This document shows, one piece after another, positions 19,714 to 27,356 of a stretch of 64,000 nucleotides of DNA. The position numbers and the translations under genes are program-made. Position 1 is the stretch's first letter; every line of letters begins with the position of its first letter. The notes under the pieces are model-generated. The model searched no databases, was not told where the DNA came from, and saw nothing but the letters and a program-made list of their open reading frames with translations. Where the stretch lies: contig NZ_SKCD01000003.1 of the NCBI RefSeq assembly GCF_006542765.1, positions 124,001-188,000 of the forward strand, given 5' to 3'. This stretch comes from Paenibacillus luteus (GTDB lineage: Bacteria; Bacillota; Bacilli; Paenibacillales; Paenibacillaceae).

Positions 19714-20565
19714 TTGAAGTTAAGAAATTATGGTAACGTTTATCATGATTCTAATGTTTCTATTACACCTGATTACAAAACGGGCGGCATACATCCTACC
19801 CATGAATTGCTTTATCTTGCTTCTGGTTCTTTCCAACTGCATTGGCTAGGTCAACAATACGAAGTCTCATCTTCTTCTTTATTTATTTTGACGCCCAATA
19901 CCCCTCATGATTTAATCATCCACTCCAAAAAAGCTGTTTTTTGGTATATTGAATTAACAGGTATTGAGGAAGAATCGTATCTCTCCAAATTACAAAATAT
20001 TTTATTATGGAATAGGTTACAATCCGGATTAGATCCTCACTTCACATCGGCCCCTCTCTTGCAGCTATGTCTGAGTGAAATCAGCCAAATGCTGGACATG
20101 AAGATTCACGATCAGTTCTGTGGCGAACAACTACTGCTACTAAACGTACAAAAAATTTTACTCCTGGTTAGGGGTGCGCTCGAGTTGTATGGAAAAGATA
20201 TGAAGTTGAGTAACAGCAGCACTGCACTCTCATCAGGTTATTCTTTAAGCAAAGAAGTAATCAAAACGTTAGCATGTTATATGGAGTCCACCTATAAAAG
20301 CAAAATTACATTAAATGATTTAACGCGTATTAGTAATTTTCAAGCAACCTACTTAATTAAAAGATTCAAAGAGGAAACGGGATTTACTCCGATTGATTAC
20401 TTATTGGAACTGCGAATGGAAGCAGCCAAAACGTACTTATCCACTACGGAAATGCCGATCCAAAAGGTAGCAGAAGAAACAGGCTATCCGAATATCCATC
20501 ATTTTAGTGGAGAGTTCAAACGAAAAACAGGTCTAAGTCCTACAAACTGGCGAAAGCAGAAATAA
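19714..20565 (+). CDS. AraC family transcriptional regulator
   Basis: Regulator of 283 residues with an N-terminal cupin (GGIHPTHELLYLASGSF, then LTPNTPHDL) and a C-terminal double helix-turn-helix (LTRISNFQATYLIKRFKEETG; AEETGYPNIHHFSGEFKRKTG). TTG 19714 is chosen because GGGAGGTG (19700-19707) lies 6 bases before it; GTG 19687 is an alternative with a poorer site. The gene is divergent from the dehydrogenase pair across a 260-base AT-rich region and probably controls it. Confidence 0.88.
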   Translation: MKLRNYGNVYHDSNVSITPDYKTGGIHPTHELLYLASGSFQLHWLGQQYEVSSSSLFILTPNTPHDLIIHSKKAVFWYIELTGIEEESYLSKLQNILLWNRLQSGLDPHFTSAPLLQLCLSEISQMLDMKIHDQFCGEQLLLLNVQKILLLVRGALELYGKDMKLSNSSTALSSGYSLSKEVIKTLACYMESTYKSKITLNDLTRISNFQATYLIKRFKEETGFTPIDYLLELRMEAAKTYLSTTEMPIQKVAEETGYPNIHHFSGEFKRKTGLSPTNWRKQK

Positions 20566-20650
20566 TTAGAGGTTATAATTGCAGCTAGTGAAGTATTAGG
20601 ATGCCAAGCACGGTGTATAATGGGGAAAATGAATTCAAATAGGAGGGAGT

Positions 20651-20875
20651 ATGTTTATGAGCAATCATGATCAAACAAAACCAGAAACTGATTTGCCCCA
20701 AATAAGCCAGCCAGCCATTCGTGCACTCTCAAACGCAGGCATATATAGACTTGAACAATTCACAGCTATAACGGAAGCAGAACTATTGAAGCTGCATGGC
20801 GTAGGACCTAAAGCAGTGAGGATTCTGAATGAAGTGCTTAAAGAGAAGGGACTGTCCTTTGCTCCAAAAGGGTAA
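20651..20875 (+). CDS. Small helix-hairpin-helix protein
   Basis: A 74-residue protein with one helix-hairpin-helix module similar to the RNA polymerase alpha C-terminal domain: AIRALSNAGIYRLEQF, then LLKLHGVGPKAVRIL, with the hairpin Gly-Val-Gly. Such small proteins bind DNA without strong sequence preference. AGGAGG is at 20641-20646; ATG 20657 is an equally good start with better spacing. It precedes two DUF1801 genes on the same strand. Its role is unknown. Confidence 0.8.
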   Translation: MFMSNHDQTKPETDLPQISQPAIRALSNAGIYRLEQFTAITEAELLKLHGVGPKAVRILNEVLKEKGLSFAPKG

Positions 20876-20954
20876 CAGATGAATGAACAACTCGAATGTC
20901 GCTATCTTTTGAAATTGTTCGATAAAACGTAACTAGAAGGGAGATTTTCACCTC

Positions 20955-21377
20955 ATGTACGAACAGAAAACAAAAGAAACCGACAACAGTGTCATCGAGT
21001 TTCTTGATCTCATCGAGAATGATAAGAAGCGCGAGGACGCCTATAAGCTGTTAGATATTTTTACGGAAGCAACAGGGTATCCAGCTAAGATGTGGGGACC
21101 GAGCATCATTGGGTTTGGTTCCTATCATTACCGCTATGACACGGGCCACGAAGGGGATGCACCGCTGGCGGGATTCTCGCCAAGAAAAGCAAAAGTCAGC
21201 TTATATTTTGCGACCGGCGATACGGAAAGAGCTGCATTGCTGCAAAACCTTGGAAAACATACTGCAGGAAAAGCCTGTGTCTATATCAATAAAGTTGCGG
21301 ATATCGATGTTGCTGTATTGAAAGAATTAATAGAGCAATCGGTTGCTTTTCTGAATGAAAGATTTCCGAATGCTTAA
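20955..21377 (+). CDS. DUF1801 domain protein
   Basis: Cytoplasmic protein of 140 residues with the DUF1801 fold (MWGPSIIGFGSYHYRYDTGHEG near the middle; KVSLYFATGD; CVYINKVADIDVAVLKELI). This family adopts a frataxin-like alpha-beta fold; its biochemical role is not established. It lies 27 bases before a second DUF1801-like gene, so they are probably co-transcribed. Confidence 0.85.
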   Translation: MYEQKTKETDNSVIEFLDLIENDKKREDAYKLLDIFTEATGYPAKMWGPSIIGFGSYHYRYDTGHEGDAPLAGFSPRKAKVSLYFATGDTERAALLQNLGKHTAGKACVYINKVADIDVAVLKELIEQSVAFLNERFPNA

Positions 21378-21404
21378 TAGAAAATAAGGTTAGGAGGGAA
21401 CAAC

Positions 21405-21776
21405 ATGGAAGTATTTGCAGATTATTTAGCGAAAATTGATAACCCGCTGCATCAGGCCCGTACGGAAGAGGTTTTGACTTGGGTAACGGAGCAATTCCCG
21501 AGTTTATTGCCGAAAATAGCGTGGAAACAGCCTATGTTTACCGATCACGACACCTATATTATTGGCTTTAGCGTATCCAAACAACATTTGGCTGTTGCCC
21601 CTGAAAAGGCAGGAATCACTCAGTTTACTGATTCGATTGTGCAGGCTGGTTATGATCACACAAAGCTGCTGATGCGAATTCAGTGGAATCAACCGGTTGA
21701 TTACGCCTTGCTTGAGAAAATGATTGAGTTTAATATTTTGGATAAGGAAGATTGTTCCACTTTTTGGCGGGAATAA
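21405..21776 (+). CDS. DUF1801/YdhG-like protein (frataxin-like iron chaperone candidate)
   Basis: A 123-residue member of the YdhG/DUF1801 group. The conserved pattern is visible: EVLTWVTEQFP, PKIAWKQPMFTDHDTYIIGFS, then HLAVAPEKAGI. Bacillus relatives have a frataxin-like fold and have been linked to iron handling. GGAGG precedes the ATG. Function here is inferred from family only. Confidence 0.82.
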   Translation: MEVFADYLAKIDNPLHQARTEEVLTWVTEQFPSLLPKIAWKQPMFTDHDTYIIGFSVSKQHLAVAPEKAGITQFTDSIVQAGYDHTKLLMRIQWNQPVDYALLEKMIEFNILDKEDCSTFWRE

Positions 21777-21849
21777 AAATAAGACAGTCCTTAGAGCCAA
21801 TGTACGAGCGATAGGGATGATCACCTTTATTCCATCACAACGTATTTTT

Positions 21850-22755
21850 TTATTCGGAATTCCTTGTCATATGAAGTTTCCGGTAGCTCTGGGGGCTTTG
21901 CCCATACTTTTTTTTGAAGGCTTTGCTGAAGTAGCACAGCTCGGCGAAGCCTGCTTGTTCCGCCACTTCGGATATGAGCGAACCAGGCAGGAGCAGCAGC
22001 TCCTTGGCTTTCTCAAGGCGGATCTGGTTCATTCGCTCTACAATGGTATTCCCCGTAAGCTTCTTATATTGGCGCGACAAATGCCCATAGCTCATATGCA
22101 GGGATGCGGCTAGCTCAGCTACGCTCAGCCGGCCCCCCTGAAAGTCCTCCAGGTAGACCTCCACTTTGCGTACTAGCGGTTCCTGAGCGGTTCTCACTAA
22201 TTCAACTTTCCCCCCGGCCGACTGCTGCAGCAGACAAAGGCTCTCGAGCAGCCGCACAAGCAGGAGCTGAAGTCCAAGCTCCGAGCGGTTTAGACTGGCT
22301 TCTTCCAAGAAATGAAGGAGCATCTTGCCAAAGCCTGCTTCATCGTGATAAGCACCGGGTTTCCATTTGTGAAGAAGCTCGAGCTGAGCATATAGTGACT
22401 CCTTAGGCTTTCCTTCCAGTTCTGGCTCGGCACGGCTAATCCGCCACCTGAAGCAGAGGCCTTCATGCGAATTGCCGCGGGTATACGAATGGGAATGGAC
22501 CATGCCTGGCGGGATGAGGAAGAAGCCACCCTTCCGAACAGACAGGGAATCCCCGTCAAATCGCGTTTCCATTTTTCCTTCGAGCACATAATTAAATTCA
22601 AACCAGGTGTGGGCGTGCGGCGGGCATTTGCTGGCTGTGCCGATTTGTTCAAAAATGATATCTACCCATTCGATGATAGCATCTTGGATTCGAATCTCCC
22701 GGCATAAACGATTGAATACAGGAGGTAGGGTGATTTTCCAGTCGTTAAGGTCCAT
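21850..22755 (-). CDS. AraC family transcriptional regulator
   Basis: Regulator of 301 residues. The N-terminal cupin has the metal-site-like PPHAHTWFEFNYVLEGKM and a second His strand (PPGMVHSHSYTRG). The C-terminal domain has two helix-turn-helix motifs (LAASLHMSYGHLSRQYKK; AEQAGFAELCYFSKAFKKKYG). It is divergent from the alpha-mannosidase gene at 22898 across 142 bases and is the obvious candidate regulator, probably responding to a mannoside. Confidence 0.9.
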   Translation of the reverse strand: MDLNDWKITLPPVFNRLCREIRIQDAIIEWVDIIFEQIGTASKCPPHAHTWFEFNYVLEGKMETRFDGDSLSVRKGGFFLIPPGMVHSHSYTRGNSHEGLCFRWRISRAEPELEGKPKESLYAQLELLHKWKPGAYHDEAGFGKMLLHFLEEASLNRSELGLQLLLVRLLESLCLLQQSAGGKVELVRTAQEPLVRKVEVYLEDFQGGRLSVAELAASLHMSYGHLSRQYKKLTGNTIVERMNQIRLEKAKELLLLPGSLISEVAEQAGFAELCYFSKAFKKKYGQSPQSYRKLHMTRNSE

Positions 22756-22897
22756 ATCGGTTTAACTTCATTCCGTTTTTTCTCCCGATTATATCATAAT
22801 AGGACAAATATATGCTTGAATTGGAAATGTACTTGGCAACGCTGCGGCCTCAAAATAGATCATACAGATTAGCTATCTTATTGAGGAGGCAGCAACA

Positions 22898-25363
22898 ATG
22901 AAGAGATTACATTTGCTTAGCAACGCCCATCTTGACCCGGTATGGCAATGGGAATGGGAAGAAGGGGCAGCAGCAGCCGTATCTACGTTTCGCGCGGCGG
23001 CGGAATTTTGCGAGGAATATGCTGGTTATATTTTTAATCATAATGAAGTCATTCTCTACAAATGGATCGAGGAATACGAGCCCGGATTATTTAAGCGCAT
23101 CCAGCGGTTGGTGCAAGAGGGCAAGTGGAATATCATGGGCGGCTGGTATTTGCAGCCCGATTGCAATATGCTGTCCGGCGAGTCCTTCGTACGCCAGATT
23201 TTGCTGGGCAAAGCCTATTTCAAGGAGAAGTTCGGGAAGGAGCCGACGACAGCCATCAATTTTGACTCCTTCGGCCATACGAGAGGGATGGTTCAAATTT
23301 TGGAGCAGGCCGGCTATGATTCCTATCTCTTCATGCGTCCGGATGAAATGGAGGAGCTTCCTGCCATAGACTTTATATGGGAGGGGTATAACGGCAGCAA
23401 GGTGATGGCCCATAAAGTTCAGGGCGGCTATAACACGCTGATGGGCAAAACCCGCGATAAAATAGAGCAATGGCTGGCTGACCATCCCGAGGAAGAAACG
23501 AGTCTGGTGCTGTGGGGCGTAGGCAATCACGGCGGTGGGCCGTCACGCATCGACCTTGAGCAGATTCGTCTGTTGATGCAGGAGCGCGAGGACTATGAGA
23601 TTATCCATTCTACGCCGGAACGGTATTTTGAGGACAAACAGAAGGAAGACCTGCCTTCCTATGCCGGGGATTTGAATCCGCGCTTTGTAGGCTGCTACAC
23701 CTCCATGATCCGCATTAAGCAGAAGCACCGCCAGCTCGAGAATGAATTTTTTATGACGGAGAAAATGCTCTCAACCGCAGCGCTGCAAGGGCTGCTGTCT
23801 TACCCCGCAAGCGAGCTGCACGAAGCGTTATGCGATTTGTTGACTGCGCAGTTTCATGATATTTTGCCGGGGTCGTCGATCCAGCCTGCAGAAGAAGCAT
23901 CGCTGCGTTTAATTGACCATGGGCTTGAAATCGCAGCACGGCTGAAAGCGCGAGCGTTCTTCGCCCTTGCGACCGGCCAGCCGAAGGCAGCGCTTAAAGA
24001 ATATCCGATCTTAATTTATAATCCGCATCCGTTTCCGGTTAAAGGGATATTTGAATGTGAATTCATGCTTGAGGACCAGAACTGGAAAGAAGAGTTTTCG
24101 ATGCCGCTGGTATACCAGGACGGAGAGCTCCTGCCTTGCCAGCCAGAGAAGGAACGCAGCAACTTGAATTTGGACTGGAGAAAAAGAGTCGTCTTCGCAG
24201 CTGAGCTTGCTCCTTCATCGATGAACCGTTTCGATTGCCGAATCAAGATGCTCGCTGCCAAGCCGCTGCCTGTGCTGAAAGAAAAGGAGGGCCGCTACAC
24301 GTTCGAGACGGCGGAGCTACGGGTGGTTATTAATGCGCAAACGGGGCTTCTTGATGAATACGTGGCAGGAAACGTCTCTTTCTTGCGCCCGAATGCGTTT
24401 GCGGCATTGGTGATGAAGGACAATGAAGATCCGTGGCGGATGGATACGAATGTTTTTGACCAGATCGAAGGCAGCTTCTCGCTTATGAGTCCGGAAGAGA
24501 GCAGCCTTTTTTCAGGTGTGAACAGTTCACTGCCTGCCGTGCGGGTGATCGAGGACGGCGCGGTTCGCACGGTCATTGAAGCAGTATTTCAGTATGGCAG
24601 TTCTTCGATCTGCCAGGTTTATAAGTTGCCGAAGCAAGGAACCGAGGTGGAGATCGAGCTGCGGGTCTACTGGAACGAGAAGGACAAGATGCTCAAGCTG
24701 TCCATCCCTACCGCTTTGGAGCAAGGGGATTTCTTCGGCCAAACGGCCTTTGGCGTCAACCCGCTGGACCGGGAGGGCAACGAGACCGTATCGCAAAAAT
24801 GGATTTCGGTGGAGGATTCTGCTCAAAACCTCGCAGTTACTTGTCTGAATAACGGCATCTACGGCAGCGATTTCCGCCAAGGTGAGGTGCGGTTGTCGCT
24901 GCTGCGGAGCGCCGGATATTGCGCGCATCCGATTGGAGAAAGGCCCATTATGGTTCAGGACCGCTTCCAGCCGCGCATGGATCAGGGCGAGCGCAGCTAT
25001 ACCTTCTGGTTGAATGCGGGAGAGCTTGCAGATCGAAGACAAAAGGTAGACAGGGAAAGCCTGCTTCATAACGAGCAGCCTTATGCGTTGTCGTTCTTTC
25101 CTTCGGGAGAAGGGGAAGGCCTCGATTCGTTCCTTACGCTGGAGGATGACGCTATTCAGCTTAGCGCCTTTAAGAAAGAGGAGCAGGGAGATGGCTACGT
25201 GATACGCTTGTTTGAGCCGACCGGCCTGGGCGGCTCGACAACGGTCAGCATCCCCAAGCTTGGCATACGCGAAGAAGTCAGCTTAAGCGGATTTGAGGTG
25301 AAGACGTTCCGTATCGCGCCGGAGTCCGGAACGCTTGAGGAAGCTTCACTCTGTGAAGGTTAA
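22898..25363 (+). CDS. Alpha-mannosidase, glycoside hydrolase family 38
   Basis: Retaining alpha-mannosidase of 821 residues without a signal peptide, so cytoplasmic. The catalytic zinc site is visible at His11 and Asp13 (NAHLDPVW), and the nucleophile Asp123 is in NFDSFGH, also a zinc ligand. ILPGSSIQPAEE and VGNHGGGPS are further family motifs. The C-terminal 400 residues form the beta-sandwich typical of the family. GAGGAGG precedes the ATG. It probably trims imported mannosides or glycan fragments under control of the divergent AraC protein. Confidence 0.94.
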   Translation: MKRLHLLSNAHLDPVWQWEWEEGAAAAVSTFRAAAEFCEEYAGYIFNHNEVILYKWIEEYEPGLFKRIQRLVQEGKWNIMGGWYLQPDCNMLSGESFVRQILLGKAYFKEKFGKEPTTAINFDSFGHTRGMVQILEQAGYDSYLFMRPDEMEELPAIDFIWEGYNGSKVMAHKVQGGYNTLMGKTRDKIEQWLADHPEEETSLVLWGVGNHGGGPSRIDLEQIRLLMQEREDYEIIHSTPERYFEDKQKEDLPSYAGDLNPRFVGCYTSMIRIKQKHRQLENEFFMTEKMLSTAALQGLLSYPASELHEALCDLLTAQFHDILPGSSIQPAEEASLRLIDHGLEIAARLKARAFFALATGQPKAALKEYPILIYNPHPFPVKGIFECEFMLEDQNWKEEFSMPLVYQDGELLPCQPEKERSNLNLDWRKRVVFAAELAPSSMNRFDCRIKMLAAKPLPVLKEKEGRYTFETAELRVVINAQTGLLDEYVAGNVSFLRPNAFAALVMKDNEDPWRMDTNVFDQIEGSFSLMSPEESSLFSGVNSSLPAVRVIEDGAVRTVIEAVFQYGSSSICQVYKLPKQGTEVEIELRVYWNEKDKMLKLSIPTALEQGDFFGQTAFGVNPLDREGNETVSQKWISVEDSAQNLAVTCLNNGIYGSDFRQGEVRLSLLRSAGYCAHPIGERPIMVQDRFQPRMDQGERSYTFWLNAGELADRRQKVDRESLLHNEQPYALSFFPSGEGEGLDSFLTLEDDAIQLSAFKKEEQGDGYVIRLFEPTGLGGSTTVSIPKLGIREEVSLSGFEVKTFRIAPESGTLEEASLCEG

Positions 25364-25461
25364 TATGCAGTAGGATTAAGCTAGAAACGTATTCCGGGCC
25401 ATGTTCGTCGTGTCTTATATTTTCCCGGGGTCTACCGAAGTTAATAGCACCGAAAGTTTCG

Positions 25462-25488
25462 TAAGCGCCGAAAGGCGCTTATTTTTTT
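25462..25488 (+). terminator. Rho-independent terminator of alpha-mannosidase
   Basis: TAAGCGCC (25462-25469) pairs perfectly with GGCGCTTA (25474-25481) around a GAAA tetraloop, followed by seven T. The second arm overlaps the stop codon of the convergent glycosyltransferase gene. Confidence 0.88.
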
Positions 25489-26792
25489 GAAAGAGAGGCA
25501 TCCTCTGGTAGTGGAATCGGTGTATACGATTTGGTTGCTGCTTTTCGAAATATGAGATATGCCCCGATATGCTTCAATAGATATACCCCGAGACAAGATG
25601 ACAAAATAATAAACAACGGCATAACGGTAAAATTGTAACGGTACTCCGGTACGAACAAGAGTCTAATCAGCGACATCACGATGATCACTACCGCCAGCAT
25701 GACGGCCGGATGCCGCCATTTCCGAATCAGCGCTAGCAGCGGGATAATTGTGCTGTATAGGATAAGCAAGTGCAAATAGGCGACATGCGGGTAAGCGTAA
25801 TAGATAGGCGAGTGCCCGGAGCCGAAGAACATATGCGTATACGTATATTTCAGCTTGCCGACGGTGTACCATTTTACGTATTTCCAAGTTTGCTGGGTAA
25901 AGCCCGCTTTGATGCGCGCCCAAGCATATTCGTTTTGCGACATGCCATTGCGTTCCACAATTTTATCGGTATAGTCCTTGTCCGGATACGTACCTGCACT
26001 AAACGGATTGGACTGGGAAGCCGTCAGCACGAATTCATTCAGCGTTACGAGGTTGCGAATCCACCAGGGCAGCATCGTCGCGGACAGGCACAGGCCGGTA
26101 ATGACACCGAGCAGCGCGACTTTTTTGAACATCGCGAGCTTTGAGGAATGGGCCTCTTCTTGAGGAGACTTAGCCCTAAACCATTGCTGAAGCAAAAACA
26201 CGCCGTACAGCGGAACAAATAAAGGCAAAAACTCTGCGCGGACCAGCACGGTAAGCCCAAGCAACACACCTGCAAAGGCGGCGTCGCGCTTCCGCTGCGT
26301 TCGGAAAGCATAGAGCTGCATGGATAAATAGGCCATTAACAAAAATAATGCAAGCGATTCGGTCAGTACCGCCCCGTTCGTCCAAATAAAAGGATGATAT
26401 ATCGCCGAGATCAATAGCGAGATGATTGCCACCCATTTATTTTGGGTAGCCTGCATCGCAAGCGTATAGATGAGCAGCATTGCACCCAAGCTGATCAATA
26501 CTTGTACCCATCGTATCAGTGGAAACGGGTCAACGGAAAGTTGGTCCGCAACCACATAAAGGCCAGCCATAAATAAAGGATAGCCTGGCGTTACCCTTGC
26601 ATTGGGAACTTCTTCTTTGTAAGAATAGATGCCTTGATCGAGCAGCCGGTGCACCATTTCATTATAATACTTCGTGTCGTGTGAGATAGAGTGTGTAACC
26701 GAGGTAAGAAAGTCAGCCCTTAGCCAAAAGGCAAGCATAAAAATAAGAACAATCGCAAGCGACCAAGCTTTGTTTTGTTTAACCCATTGCAC
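25479..26792 (-). CDS. GT-C type membrane glycosyltransferase (ArnT/PMT-like, GT39)
   Basis: Integral membrane protein of 437 residues with about ten hydrophobic segments. After the first helix the conserved acidic loop SHDTKYYNEMVHRLLDQG appears, the position of the catalytic Asp in GT-C enzymes that use polyprenyl-phosphate sugars, and VTPGYPLFMAGLY is the typical following motif. It probably transfers a sugar from a lipid carrier to a cell-surface acceptor; neither is identifiable. GTG at 26792 is supported by AAGGGGGA 9 bases upstream. Confidence 0.85.
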   Translation of the reverse strand: MQWVKQNKAWSLAIVLIFMLAFWLRADFLTSVTHSISHDTKYYNEMVHRLLDQGIYSYKEEVPNARVTPGYPLFMAGLYVVADQLSVDPFPLIRWVQVLISLGAMLLIYTLAMQATQNKWVAIISLLISAIYHPFIWTNGAVLTESLALFLLMAYLSMQLYAFRTQRKRDAAFAGVLLGLTVLVRAEFLPLFVPLYGVFLLQQWFRAKSPQEEAHSSKLAMFKKVALLGVITGLCLSATMLPWWIRNLVTLNEFVLTASQSNPFSAGTYPDKDYTDKIVERNGMSQNEYAWARIKAGFTQQTWKYVKWYTVGKLKYTYTHMFFGSGHSPIYYAYPHVAYLHLLILYSTIIPLLALIRKWRHPAVMLAVVIIVMSLIRLLFVPEYRYNFTVMPLFIILSSCLGVYLLKHIGAYLIFRKAATKSYTPIPLPEDASLSKK

Positions 26793-27356
26793 GTTCTATA
26801 GTCCCCCTTCATCTTCCAACAAATAGTGGTCCAGCCGGATACAGGTGGTCCGCCTCATTTGTTTCTTCCTATTCATAAGGCAAGTATAGAGGGCTGTTCT
26901 TAATAAGTGTGCGATTATCTCCTTATCAAATCCTTAAGATCTCCTTAACGATGCAAAGAGGCTAAGTTTGTGGAATGAGACCTCATTAACGCCTATCCAA
27001 GTTTTATCTGAGAATGATCGTGGATTGCAAAGTTCTCTGTATTGAAATTGCGAATGCGTTGAAATCTATGTAAGCGTATAAAATACGAATCTTCAAGTGG
27101 CCATCCCATGAGTCATTATATTGACGATGGGATGGCTCTTTTTAACTTAGTTTGAGCAGCAAATTGAATCAACGAATTAGGATGGTATCTCTTCATATAG
27201 AATGACCGCTGATGCTTCTCCAGATTCATTCAAATGCTCCGTCTGCCTTTAACCTGTTCATCAAAATCTCAAAAAGAATCGAAATTGAAGAGGTGAAATA
27301 TCGAAAATTATCGAATATACATACATAGATTTGTTCTGTCGGAGGTGTATGTATCT
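26793..27356. other. Intergenic stretch, no gene
   Basis: About 560 bases between the glycosyltransferase start and the LuxR-type regulator. It must hold the promoters of both divergent genes. The only clear structure is an orphan plus-strand terminator at 27100-27143. No open frame with a ribosome binding site was seen. Confidence 0.6.
27100..27143 (+). terminator. Orphan Rho-independent terminator
   Basis: GCCATCCCAT (27100-27109) pairs exactly with ATGGGATGGC (27127-27136), followed by TCTTTTT. An inner GTCA/TGAC pair extends the stem. No gene on the plus strand ends before it. Confidence 0.65.

Noticed and set aside
24527..25069. 180-codon minus-strand open frame inside the alpha-mannosidase gene
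   Set aside because: Antisense shadow of a well-supported GH38 gene in GC-rich codons; no recognisable protein.
27068..27083. cre-like catabolite-repression site TGTAAGCGTATAAA
   Set aside because: Two mismatches at conserved positions and no obvious promoter context.
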